A stretch of 54,549 nucleotides of DNA from JAJXWB01 sp039808645 (GCA_039808645.1 JBDHTL010000008.1:1-54549); one strand, 5' to 3'. Counted from the first letter of the stretch, positions 19,562-27,686 are shown. Translations and numbers: made by a program. Notes: a model not told the origin generated them from the letters alone.

Positions 19562-19791
19562 GACTGTCCATTTTCCCCCGGGCCGGGCCTGCCGACTGGA
19601 CGTTTGTCCGGCCGGCTCCATTGAACAGCGGGCTCGTAAACGCGCGGTTCACGACAAATGAAAGAATTTATTCGATAATGGGCTCTAACCTCGTCAAGCC
19701 CGCAGCGCTCTGTCGCGTCGTCCGACAGTCGCCCGGCGGTCATGCGCGTCCGCCACGGCCTGAACGGGAGTGTCGGACGAGGGAGGTTCGA

Positions 19792-21051
19792 TTGACGAAG
19801 CCGAACAAGTCGGGCCACATCCGCCTGACCTCGCATCCCGAACCCGGGGCCGCCTCGCGCCGCGCCATCGTCTGGGGCGCGCGCGACCCGGCCGAGCGCG
19901 GTCCGGTCGTCGCCACCGTCACCCGGCCGTCCGATCGCAACGCCATCGGCGCGCACGGCGGCGCCTACGGCGTCTACCGCGCGCTCGCCGTCACCTCCGG
20001 CGCCATGAACCCGCTGGCGCGGCCGGACCTGACCAACACCCACCCGGCCGTGCGGATCGGCCCGCATCCGCAATGGTTCGATCCCGCGCGGATCGTCTCG
20101 CTCGACCCGTTCGGCCATGTCGCGCAGGAAGTCTTCGCCCGCGAAATCGCGGAAGGGCTGGACATACGCCCGACCATCGCCGTGACGCGCGCGAGAATCA
20201 CGCTGCCGGAGATCGCCGACGCCATACGTGCGCGCCGTCTGGAGGCCGACGGCGACGTGCTGAAACCGACCGGCGACATTGCCGTGGTCAAGATCGCGCT
20301 CGAACCGGTCTGGCATCTGCCCGGCGTCGCCGCGCGCTTCGGCGTCGAGGAGACGGACCTGCGCCGCACCCTGTTCGAACAGACGGGCGGCATGTATCCG
20401 GAACTTGTCACGCGTCCGGACATGCACGTCTTCCTGCCGCCGATCGGCGGCGCGACGGCCTATGTGTTCGGCGATCCCGCGCGGCTCGGCGACCGCCGGT
20501 TCAGGCTCGCCTGCCGCGTGCACGACGAATGCAACGGCTCCGACGTGTTCGGGTCCGACATCTGCACCTGCCGGCCCTATCTCGCGCACGGCATCGAGGA
20601 ATGCGTGCGCGAGGCGCAGCAGGGGGGCGCCGGTCTCATCGTCTACAATCGCAAGGAAGGCCGCGCGCTCGGCGAGGTCACGAAATTCCTCGTCTACAAT
20701 GCCCGCAAGCGGCAGGAGGGCGGCGATACGGCGGCCAATTACTTCACGCGCACCGAATGCGTCGCCGGCGTGCAGGACGCGCGCTTTCAGGAATTGATGC
20801 CCGACGTGCTGCACTGGCTCGGCGTCGAACGGATCGACCGGCTGGTGTCGATGAGCAACATGAAATACGATTCGCTGGTGACGGCCGGCGTCGAGATCGG
20901 CGAGCGCGTGCCGATCCCCGAAGGCCTGGTCCCCTCCGACGCTTCGGTCGAAATGGAAGCCAAGAAGGCGGCCGGCTACTATGCGCCGGAGGGGGCGCCC
21001 AGCGCCGACGATCTGACCCGCACGAGCGGCCGGCCGCTGGAAAAATACTGA
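19792..21051 (+). CDS. urc1: URC1-like GTP cyclohydrolase II homologue (uracil catabolism)
   Basis: A 419-residue protein about twice the length of RibA. Its C-terminal half has the cyclohydrolase II zinc site: C247, C258 and C260 in RVHDECNGSDVFGSDICTC, with the same spacing (11 and 2) as E. coli RibA. It also has YNRKEGRALGE in place of HRQEGRGIGL. The N-terminal half (about 200 residues) is specific to the URC1 family. The neighbours (URC4/DUF1688 and uracil phosphoribosyltransferase) identify it as the URC pathway enzyme thought to open the pyrimidine ring of a uracil nucleotide, rather than a riboflavin enzyme. TTG at 19792 has GGGAGG 5 nt upstream. It overlaps the next gene by one base. 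Confidence 0.83.
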   Translation: MTKPNKSGHIRLTSHPEPGAASRRAIVWGARDPAERGPVVATVTRPSDRNAIGAHGGAYGVYRALAVTSGAMNPLARPDLTNTHPAVRIGPHPQWFDPARIVSLDPFGHVAQEVFAREIAEGLDIRPTIAVTRARITLPEIADAIRARRLEADGDVLKPTGDIAVVKIALEPVWHLPGVAARFGVEETDLRRTLFEQTGGMYPELVTRPDMHVFLPPIGGATAYVFGDPARLGDRRFRLACRVHDECNGSDVFGSDICTCRPYLAHGIEECVREAQQGGAGLIVYNRKEGRALGEVTKFLVYNARKRQEGGDTAANYFTRTECVAGVQDARFQELMPDVLHWLGVERIDRLVSMSNMKYDSLVTAGVEIGERVPIPEGLVPSDASVEMEAKKAAGYYAPEGAPSADDLTRTSGRPLEKY

Positions 21052-22268
21052 TGCGCGAGGAGGAAGCCGCTCGCGCGCTCCTGTCGGCGCGCGCCGTGCG
21101 CGATCGCGCCCGGCGGATGCTGCGTCTCTGCGAAGAGGATCGTCTCGCGCACTGGCGCCTCGACCGGACGAGATTGCCCGAGATCGCCGATTTCACGCTT
21201 GCCGTGATGCGCGAGAACTATCCGTCTCTCGACATTCCCTTCCATGCGCGCTGGCGGCATTTTTCGGCTGGCGGGCGCGACCGCTGGAGCATGATCGCGC
21301 AACGCGCGAACTGGCGGGACGCGCGCGCGCGCGCGCGCACGGAATTCGACCTCGCCATCGTCAGCGTGCTGCTCGACGCCGGCGCCGGCGGGCGCTGGCG
21401 CTACCGCGAACAGGACGGGACGATCTCCGCGCGCTCCGAGGGGCTTGCGGTCGCCAGCCTCGACATGTTCGCGCGCGGCCTGTTCTCCGCCCGCAACGAC
21501 GATCCGCTGCGCGCCGACGCCGGGAGGCTGGCGGCGATCACCGCGGCAGACCTAGCTGCCGGCTTTCAGATTCATTGCGACAATCCGCTCGTCGGGCTCT
21601 CCGGCCGTGTCGACCTGCTCAATCGTTTGGGCCGCGCCTGCCTCGCCGCGCCGGACGTTTTTGCGCGCCACGATCAAGCGCGGCCGGGCGGGTTGTTCGA
21701 TCTGCTCGCCGCCCAAAGGCGTAAGGCCGACTCCATCCTTTCCGCCGTCCTCGCCCACCTCGGCCCGATCTGGCCCTCGCGCCTCGCGCTCGCGGGCGTC
21801 CCGCTCGGCGACGCCTGGCGTCATCCGCAGATCCGCGCCGACGACGCCACCGACGGCATCGTTCCTTTCCACAAGCTCTCGCAATGGCTCTCCTATTCGC
21901 TGATCGAGCCGCTGCAGCGCGCCGGCGTCGATGTCGTCGACATAGATGGCCTCACCGGCCTGCCGGAATATCGCAACGGCGGCCTATTCGTGGATTTCGG
22001 CGCGCTCGTCCCGAAGAACGCCGAGGACGCGCGCGCGCCGCAGGCGGTCGATTCCCTCTTCGTGGTCGAGTGGCGCGCGCTGACCGTCGCGCTGCTAGAC
22101 GAGATCGCAAGCCTGATCCGCGCGCGCCTCGACATGGATGTCCGACAATTGCCGCTGGCCAAGGTTCTGGAAGGCGGCACATGGGCCGCCGGCCGCCGCA
22201 TCGCCGCGCAGAAGCGCGCCGACGGCTCGCCGCCGCTCGATATCGTCAGCGACGGCACGGTGTTCTGA
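21051..22268 (+). CDS. urc4: URC4/DUF1688 protein (uracil catabolism)
   Basis: A 405-residue soluble protein of the DUF1688 family. The N-terminus has VRDRARRMLRLCEEDRLAHW, then YPSLDIPFHARWRHFSAGGR, which is the best-conserved block of the family. Later blocks include DDATDGIVPFHKLSQWLSYS and LIEPLQRAGVDV. In yeast, URC4 is required for growth on uracil as a nitrogen source; the reaction is not settled in detail. A one-base overlap with the URC1-like gene and the downstream upp support a dedicated operon. Confidence 0.85.
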   Translation: MREEEAARALLSARAVRDRARRMLRLCEEDRLAHWRLDRTRLPEIADFTLAVMRENYPSLDIPFHARWRHFSAGGRDRWSMIAQRANWRDARARARTEFDLAIVSVLLDAGAGGRWRYREQDGTISARSEGLAVASLDMFARGLFSARNDDPLRADAGRLAAITAADLAAGFQIHCDNPLVGLSGRVDLLNRLGRACLAAPDVFARHDQARPGGLFDLLAAQRRKADSILSAVLAHLGPIWPSRLALAGVPLGDAWRHPQIRADDATDGIVPFHKLSQWLSYSLIEPLQRAGVDVVDIDGLTGLPEYRNGGLFVDFGALVPKNAEDARAPQAVDSLFVVEWRALTVALLDEIASLIRARLDMDVRQLPLAKVLEGGTWAAGRRIAAQKRADGSPPLDIVSDGTVF

Positions 22269-22281
22269 TCGCCGTTGGGCC

Positions 22282-22356
22282 GTCATGCCCGCGAAATCGG
22301 GCATCCCGGAGCCGGGGCCGAACGGCCGGCGCTGGTCCCCGCTTTAGCGGGGACGA
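22282..22356. repeat. GTCAT...GAC palindromic intergenic element
   Basis: The spacer between the URC4-like gene and upp holds two nested hairpins: GCCCG-CGAAAT-CGGGC near 22287, and GTCCCCGC-TTTA-GCGGGGAC ending at 22353. It begins with GTCAT and ends with GACGAC, like the related element at 50124-50203. It may partly attenuate read-through from URC4 to upp. Confidence 0.6.
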
Positions 22357-22402
22357 CAATTTCCGATCCGCCCGCTAGCATTCCCGCAGGGAGATCGAAT
22401 CG

Positions 22403-23032
22403 ATGAACGGCGTGCATGTCATCGGCCACCCGCTCGTGCAGCACAAACTCACGCTGATGCGCGAGCAGTCGCGCTCGACCAAGGGCTTCCGCCAGTTGCT
22501 CAACGAGATCGGCATGCTGCTCGCCTACGAGGTCACGCGTGACCTGCCGCTGGAGGAGGTCGAGATCGAGACGCCGCTGACGAAGATGCGGGCGCCGATG
22601 CTCGCCGGCAAGAAGCTCGTCTTCGCGCCGATTCTTCGCGCGGGCGTCGGATTCCTCGACGGCATGCTGGAACTCGTACCGTCGGCGCGCGTCGCCCACA
22701 TCGGCCTCTATCGCGATCCGCACACGCTGGTCGCCGTCGAATATTACTTCAAGGCGCCGCATGACATTGCCGATCGGCTGGTGATCGTGATGGACCCGAT
22801 GCTGGCGACCGCCAATTCCGCCGCCGCCGCAATCGAGCGCGTGAAGGAGCGCGGCGCGAAGGACATACGCTTCGTCTGCCTGCTGGCTGCGCCCGAAGGA
22901 GTCGCGAAACTGCGCGGCGAGCACCCCGACGTCGAGATATGGACGGCGGCGATCGACAGCCATCTCAACGATCACGGCTATATCGTGCCGGGGCTGGGCG
23001 ACGCCGGCGACCGCATGTACGGCACGAAGTAA
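22403..23032 (+). CDS. upp: Uracil phosphoribosyltransferase
   Basis: A 209-residue enzyme that makes UMP from uracil and PRPP. It has the PRPP-binding stretch RLVIVMDPMLATANSA, the FAPILRAGVGFLDGML segment, and the uracil-binding C-terminus GYIVPGLGDAGDRMYGTK. Length matches the family (208-209). A GGGAG lies 9-10 nt upstream of ATG 22403. In the URC context it would feed uracil into the nucleotide-level pathway, in addition to normal salvage. Confidence 0.97.
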   Translation: MNGVHVIGHPLVQHKLTLMREQSRSTKGFRQLLNEIGMLLAYEVTRDLPLEEVEIETPLTKMRAPMLAGKKLVFAPILRAGVGFLDGMLELVPSARVAHIGLYRDPHTLVAVEYYFKAPHDIADRLVIVMDPMLATANSAAAAIERVKERGAKDIRFVCLLAAPEGVAKLRGEHPDVEIWTAAIDSHLNDHGYIVPGLGDAGDRMYGTK

Positions 23033-23055
23033 CGCGAAGGCGCAGGGAGCCGACC

Positions 23056-23457
23056 ATGAGCAAGATCGAACATCTTCGCCCGCAGGGCCTGCAGAACAAT
23101 CCCGCCTATTCGCATGTCGTCGTCGCCTCCGGCGCGCGCACGATCTACATTTCCGGACAGGTCGCGATGGATGAAAGCGGCGCGCTGGTCGGCGCGGGCG
23201 ATCTGGCCAAGCAGACGACGCAGGTGATGCGCAATCTCGGCATTGCGCTTGAAGCCGCTGGCGCCGCTTTCGCCGATGTCGTGAAGATCACGACCTATGT
23301 CGTGGGCTATACGCCCGAATTGCGCCCCATCATCGGCGCGGCGCGTTCGCCGTTCTTTCCGGCGGGAAAGCCGCCGGCGAGCACGCTGGTCGGCGTCGAT
23401 GCGCTGGCGGCGCCCGGCTGGCTGATCGAGATCGAGGCGATCGCGGTCGTCGGCTGA
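23056..23457 (+). CDS. RidA/YjgF-family protein
   Basis: A 133-residue RidA-superfamily protein; the fold is a trimeric enamine/imine deaminase or an inactive relative. Visible are the N-terminal YSHVVVASGARTIYISGQVA, the central QTTQVMRNLGIALEAAGA, and the C-terminal PASTLVGVDALAAPGWLIEI. The position of the usual catalytic Arg (R-x-CVEV in RidA) is occupied by STLVGVDAL, so this is not the canonical 2-aminoacrylate deaminase. It follows upp by 23 nt with GGGAG 6 nt before ATG, so it is probably co-transcribed. RutC, a RidA homologue, serves in the separate Rut uracil pathway, which makes the location suggestive. Confidence 0.86.
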   Translation: MSKIEHLRPQGLQNNPAYSHVVVASGARTIYISGQVAMDESGALVGAGDLAKQTTQVMRNLGIALEAAGAAFADVVKITTYVVGYTPELRPIIGAARSPFFPAGKPPASTLVGVDALAAPGWLIEIEAIAVVG

Positions 23458-23467
23458 CGCTGCACGG

Positions 23468-23734
23468 TCAGCGCGCGAAACGCCACAGCGCCAGCCCGGC
23501 GAGCAGCGCAGGCACGAGAAATACGATCAGCAGGATCGGAAATTCCTCGCGCACCGAATAGCCGGCCTTCGTCACGCCGACCCACATGTTCACGAGCGAG
23601 ACGACGAGCCACGTCGGTACGAAAAGCTTGGCGGCGAGGCCATAGGCCGGCTCAGCGCCGCCCCACAATTTGCCGAACAGCAGAAACAGGCCGAGCAGTA
23701 CGACGCCGCCGCCAATCACCATCGCCACATGCAT
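23468..23734 (-). CDS. Small membrane protein of unknown function
   Basis: About 88 residues with three hydrophobic helices: VAMVIGGGVVLLGLFLLFG, KLFVPTWLVVSLVNMWVGV and EEFPILLIVFLVPALLAGLA. Composition and codon use look coding. It is not assigned to a named family. ATG 23734 was chosen; an in-frame TTG at 23749 is an alternative. It converges with the RidA-like gene, 10 nt apart. Confidence 0.6.
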   Translation of the reverse strand: MHVAMVIGGGVVLLGLFLLFGKLWGGAEPAYGLAAKLFVPTWLVVSLVNMWVGVTKAGYSVREEFPILLIVFLVPALLAGLALWRFAR

Positions 23735-24111
23735 GTCGTCCGCCCGCAAGAGATAGAGGATAGTGGAAGTCTAGCCGTTCGTTCGGGGATCGGAAGCCTC
23801 TGCCGTTTCGCGTCGCGCGAAAAATGCGAGGCGCCTCAAGCTGTACGGTAGCGCGCCGTAGACGTCTCAATCGCGGAACGCCGACGATGCCGCGGCGCCG
23901 CTCACCGGGAAGACCATGCGTTCGCGACCAATTGCATCCGACGCGCGTGTCAGAAGACCGTCAAGCTGAACAAGCGCGGCAGGGACGGTCAGATGATGCA
24001 CGGCGTCGGCTTTGCTTCGAAGACGCCGGACCGCGCCGTCGCCGGGCCTCAATGCGCCCGGCGGATTCCTCGGCGAAGTCGGCCGCGCCGCCGGGCAGCG
24101 CGATCGGCGGC
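23735..24111. other. Spacer without a confident gene; possible decayed gene fragment
   Basis: This is the longest spacer in the window. Read on the minus strand, a stretch ending at 23867 gives VHHLTVPAALVQLDGLLTRA then SDAIGRERMVFP. It looks protein-like but has no good start. A neighbouring frame just after the hydratase stop gives GGAADFAEESAGRIEA, and joining the two would need a frameshift near 24060. It could be a remnant of a gene once lying after the hydratase. No repeat or RNA structure stands out. Confidence 0.35.
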
Positions 24112-24900
24112 TCAGCCGATCGTGACTTCCACCTTGCCCAATGCGCCGAAATCCGCCACGGCGCGCTTGCCGTCGCCGGCGAACGGGACGGGCGGAATAG
24201 CCGTACCAGTCGTGATGAGATCTCCCGCCTTCAGCGCGCGGCCGAGCTTGCCCAGGGCGTTGGCGAGCCACGCGGTCGCGCCGAACGGCCCGCCGTCGAC
24301 ATTGGCGCCCTTGCCTTGCGCCTTCGTCTCGCCGTCGAGAGTGAAGGTCACGGTCGAGGCGTCAAGATCGAGGGCGGCGAAATCGCTGGTCATCGCTCCC
24401 TGGATCCAGCCGACGCAACCCGCGAAATCCGCGATGAGAGAATGCGCGCCATGCGGCGGCGCCATCGGAATGAAGCCGCCGACCATTTCGATCGCGCAGC
24501 CGACGCGCTTCGTCGCCGCGCGAACCGCGGCCGCGTCGATCGCGCCCTTCGCAGTGTCGAGATCGGCGCCGAGCTCCAGCACGAATTCGGCTTCATAGGC
24601 GCGGTAGAAACCGGGCGCAGCGGGCAGCTTCGCGGGCGAGGCGACGGTCATCTGCCGGTAGAGCCGGCCGAGGAACTGGTCGTCCAGCTTGAAATTGGCG
24701 CGCGCGCCCGCATTGGTCGCGCCGATCTTCCAGCCGATCGGCGCAAAGCCCCTCTCGGCGACCAGAATGCGCTCCGCCTCGAATTGAAGGCGATAGGCGC
24801 CGGGAAGATCGGCCGGCGGCGCCGGCAGGTCGGCTTTGCCTTGCGCCTCGCGCAGCGCGATCAATTTCCGGGCGTTGGTCTCGAGATCGGTCTGGCTCAC
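24112..24900 (-). CDS. 2-keto-4-pentenoate hydratase / fumarylacetoacetate hydrolase family protein
   Basis: A 262-residue protein of the MhpD-like branch of the fumarylacetoacetase fold, which hydrates 2-oxo-pent-4-enoates or decarboxylates 2-oxo-diacids in aromatic degradation. Landmarks are GYKIG-like IGWKIGATNAGARANF, then FYRAYEAEFVLELGADLD with the metal-binding Glu pair. A central block reads MVGGFIPMAPPHGAHSLIAD and the C-terminal LKAGDLITTGTAIPPVPFAG. No other aromatic-degradation gene is nearby, so the substrate is open. It is divergent from the radical SAM/UdgX operon, sharing a 110-nt spacer. Confidence 0.82.
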   Translation of the reverse strand: MSQTDLETNARKLIALREAQGKADLPAPPADLPGAYRLQFEAERILVAERGFAPIGWKIGATNAGARANFKLDDQFLGRLYRQMTVASPAKLPAAPGFYRAYEAEFVLELGADLDTAKGAIDAAAVRAATKRVGCAIEMVGGFIPMAPPHGAHSLIADFAGCVGWIQGAMTSDFAALDLDASTVTFTLDGETKAQGKGANVDGGPFGATAWLANALGKLGRALKAGDLITTGTAIPPVPFAGDGKRAVADFGALGKVEVTIG

Positions 24901-24977
24901 GTTCGGTCCTCCGTCGATCGCTCATAAACCCGATTTCAGAACCGCGCGAGGTCTTGCCGGAGATGAAATTTGCATTA

Positions 24978-24992
24978 GAACAAAGCAGGAAC
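24978..24992 (+). promoter_or_regulatory. Candidate LexA (SOS) box, GAAC-N7-GAAC
   Basis: The sequence GAACAAAGCAGGAAC is an exact match to the alphaproteobacterial LexA operator (GTTC-N7-GTTC on the other strand), with an A-rich spacer as in many known sites. It lies 18 nt before the chosen ATG (25011) of a DNA-repair-associated operon, where a repressor would block transcription or initiation. The eight fixed bases should occur about once by chance in a window of this size, so the evidence is the position next to a repair gene. Confidence 0.7.
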
Positions 24993-25010
24993 ATTTATCT
25001 GGAGCGGGAC

Positions 25011-26223
25011 ATGGCGAAGCTCTCGGTCGCCGAAAAGCTTTCAATCCTTGCGGACGCCGCCAAGTACGACGCCTCCTGCGCCTCCTCGGGCGGCAAGAAG
25101 CGGGATTCGCTCGGGGGCGCGGGCGTCGGCTCCGTCACGGGCTCGGGCATCTGCCACGCCTATGCGCCGGACGGCCGCTGCATCTCGCTGCTGAAAATCC
25201 TGATGACGAATTTCTGCATGTTCGACTGCGCCTATTGCGTCAATCGGCTGTCGTCGAACGTGCCGCGCGCCCGCTTCGCGGTGGAGGAGATCGTCGCGCT
25301 CACGCTCGATTTCTACAAGCGCAACTACATCGAGGGCCTGTTTCTGTCGTCCGGGATCATCGGTTCGCCCGATCACACGATGGAAACGCTGGCGCGCGTC
25401 GCGCGCACGTTGCGCGAGGAGCACGACTTTCGCGGCTACATTCATCTCAAGACCATTCCCGAAGCCGATCCCGCGCTGATCGCGGAAGCCGGCCGCCATG
25501 CGGATCGTCTCTCCATCAATGTCGAATTGCCGAGCGAGCCGAGTCTCGAAAAGCTCGCGCCGCCGCTCGATGGCGTCTGTGCGCCTGCGCATCGAGGAAT
25601 CCCGCGACGCGCAGGCGAAGTTTCGCTCCGCGCCCGCCTTCGCGCCGGCCGGCCAGTCGACACAGATGATCGTCGGCGCGGACAAGTCGAGCGACGTCGA
25701 CATCCTGACATCGAGCGCGACGCTTTATGCGAGCTATGGCCTGAAGCGCGTCTACTATTCGGCCTTCTCGCCCATCCCGGATTCGTCCGCCGCCCTGCCG
25801 AGCGCGGCGCCGCCGCTGGCGCGCGAGCATCGTCTGTACCAGGCCGACTGGCTGCTGCGCTTCTACGAGTTTTCGCTGGACGAAGTGGCTTCGAGCGCCG
25901 AGGGCGGCATGCTCGATCCGGCCATCGACCCCAAGCTCGCCTGGGCGCTCGCCCATCCCGAAACCTTTCCGCTCGACGTCAACCGGGCGCCGCGCGAAAT
26001 GCTGCTGCGCGTTCCGGGCCTTGGCGTGCGCGCGGTCGATCGCATCGTCGCCGGGCGAAAACATGCCGCGATCCGGCTGGTCGATCTCGACCGCCTCACG
26101 CGATCGGCGCGCAAGGTGCGGCCTTTCGTCGTGACCTCGGACTGGCGTCCGGGCGGCGCGCTCGATCCCGCGTCGCTGAAGCCGCGCGAAAAGGCAAAGC
26201 AGCTCGATCTCTTCGCCGCATGA
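25011..26223 (+). pseudogene. Radical SAM protein linked to UdgX (DNA modification/repair type), frameshifted
   Basis: The gene encodes the radical SAM partner that is regularly found beside UdgX-like glycosylases (the TIGR03916-type family). The first part (to about 25560) has the Fe4S4 motif C69-x3-C73-x2-C76 (CMFDCAYC). It also has the family blocks KYDASCASSGG, SGICHAYAPDGRCISLLKIL and YIEGLFLSSGIIGSPDHTME. The second part, one frame over, continues with RLRIEES, FAPAGQSTQMIVGAD and YYSAFSPIPD. It ends with a helix-hairpin-helix (LRVPGLGVRAVDRIVAGR) that suggests DNA binding. The frames change at about 25558-25570, between KLAP and RRSM, and some seven residues usual there appear to be missing. 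That fits a small non-triplet deletion or a sequencing/assembly error. ATG 25011 has GGAG 6 nt upstream. The 3' end overlaps udgX by 4 nt. Confidence 0.8.
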
Positions 26224-27686
26224 ACATGCCCAGCCTTCCATTGCGCCGCGTCGCGCTCTCCGGCGCCGCCGAGGCGGACGAATGGTTCGGGTGCGCCGCG
26301 CGCCTCCTTGCCGAGGGCAGGGCGCCGCAGACGATCCTGTGGCGCGTGGCGGACGAGCCGGCGGCGACCGGCGATCTGTTCTGCGACGAGGAGGCGCCGT
26401 TGTCTCTCGCGCCGCGGGCGTCCACGGTCTCGCCGCCGCGCGCCTTCACGGAACTTGCCCGCCGCGCGCTGCTGCATGTCGACCGCGACCGCCACGATCT
26501 CTGCTACCGCCTGCTGTGGCGCCTGCGGGAAAATCCGCGTCTCATGTCGATGGCCAGCGATCCCGACGTCGCGCGCCTCGAAACGCTCGCGCGAAACGTG
26601 CGGCGCGACATGCACAAGATGACCGCCTTCGTCCGCTTCCGCCGCGTCGAAACGGGGAGGGGCGAGGAATTCATCGCCTGGTTCGAGCCCGACCATCATG
26701 TCGTCGCGGCGACCGCCCCTTTCTTCGTCAGGCGCTTCGCCTCCATGCGCTGGTCGATCCTCACGCCCCGCGCCTGCGCGCGCTGGGACGGCGCGCGGCT
26801 CTCGCTCGGCCCCGGCGCGGATCGTCGGAACGCTCCCTCGGGCGATGCGTTGGAGGACATGTGGCGCGCCTATTACGGCGCGATCTTCAATCCCGCGCGA
26901 TTGAACCTGAAGGCGATGGCCAGAGATATGCCGCGCAAATACTGGCGCAACATGCCCGAAGCCGAACTGATCGCGCCGCTGGCCCGGCAGGCCGAGGCGC
27001 GCGCGAAAACCATGCTCGCCGCCGCGCCGAGCAGCCCGCGCCGCACCGCCTCCTACAGGGCCGCTGACAGCGCCGCCGCCCCGGCGGCGGCCGAGGCCGA
27101 CGACCTGAAGGCGCTCGCCGCGTCCATCAGGACCTGCACGGCCTGCGATCTCTGCCGCTATGCGACGCAAGCGGTGCCCGGCGAAGGGCCCGCGAAGGCG
27201 CGGCTGATGTTCGTCGGCGAGCAACCGGGCGACGAGGAAGATCTCGCCGGCCGTCCCTTTGTCGGCCCGGCCGGCAAGGTCTTCGACGCCGCGCTGGAGC
27301 GGCTGGAGATCGAGCGCGAAAAGGTCTTCGTTTCCAACGCCGTCAAGCATTTCAAATTCGAGCCGCGCGGCAAGAAGCGGCTGCACAAGAAGCCCGGCGC
27401 GCACGAAATCGCCGCCTGCAACGCCTGGCTGATCCGCGAATTGCAGCTGGTGCGCCCGCGTCTCGTCGTGGCGCTCGGCGCGACGGCGGCGACTGCGCTG
27501 CTCGGCCGGGCGACGCCCCTGCGCGACATCAGGGGCCAGACGCTGGAATTGCCCGGCGGCGCAGCGATGCGGGCGACCGTCCATCCCTCCTACCTGCTGC
27601 GCCTGCCCGACCGCGACGCAAAAAAGGCGGAATGGAAGGTGTTTCTGGCCGATCTCGACGAGGCCCGGCGCATCGCCGGCCTGTGA
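26220..27686 (+). CDS. udgX: UdgX-type uracil-DNA glycosylase fused to a DUF4130-like domain
   Basis: A 488-residue two-part protein. The N-terminal about 270 residues match the TIGR03915/DUF4130-type domain (RDMHKMTAFVRFRRVETGRG, and AYYGAIFNPARLNLKAMARD). The C-terminal about 200 residues are a family 4-like uracil-DNA glycosylase with CTACDLC cysteines, motif A GEQPGDEED at 333-341, RPFVGPAGK, and the C-terminal HPSYLLR. The insertion KKRLHKKP (K385-H389) is the UdgX hallmark. In Mycobacterium UdgX the equivalent His excises uracil and stays covalently bonded to the abasic sugar, shielding the lesion. ATG overlaps the radical SAM stop as ATGA. Expression is probably under the upstream LexA box. 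Confidence 0.9.
   Translation: MNMPSLPLRRVALSGAAEADEWFGCAARLLAEGRAPQTILWRVADEPAATGDLFCDEEAPLSLAPRASTVSPPRAFTELARRALLHVDRDRHDLCYRLLWRLRENPRLMSMASDPDVARLETLARNVRRDMHKMTAFVRFRRVETGRGEEFIAWFEPDHHVVAATAPFFVRRFASMRWSILTPRACARWDGARLSLGPGADRRNAPSGDALEDMWRAYYGAIFNPARLNLKAMARDMPRKYWRNMPEAELIAPLARQAEARAKTMLAAAPSSPRRTASYRAADSAAAPAAAEADDLKALAASIRTCTACDLCRYATQAVPGEGPAKARLMFVGEQPGDEEDLAGRPFVGPAGKVFDAALERLEIEREKVFVSNAVKHFKFEPRGKKRLHKKPGAHEIAACNAWLIRELQLVRPRLVVALGATAATALLGRATPLRDIRGQTLELPGGAAMRATVHPSYLLRLPDRDAKKAEWKVFLADLDEARRIAGL

Noticed and set aside
20500..21051. The cyclohydrolase II homologue as riboflavin gene ribA
   Set aside because: The protein is about twice the length of RibA and has RKEGRALGE instead of RQEGRGIGL. 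It lies next to DUF1688 and upp rather than rib genes.
24963..25010. Upstream ATG (MKFALEQSRN) as start of the radical SAM gene
   Set aside because: The added 16 residues are not typical of the family, and the LexA box would fall inside the coding region; ATG 25011 has a better ribosome binding site.
24954..27686. Reading the radical SAM N-terminus and UdgX as one 900-residue fusion, because both lie in the same open frame
   Set aside because: Between about 25570 and 26220 the real radical SAM sequence lies in another frame; the shared frame there is only shadow sequence. The ATG at 26220 overlaps the radical SAM stop as a normal ATGA junction.
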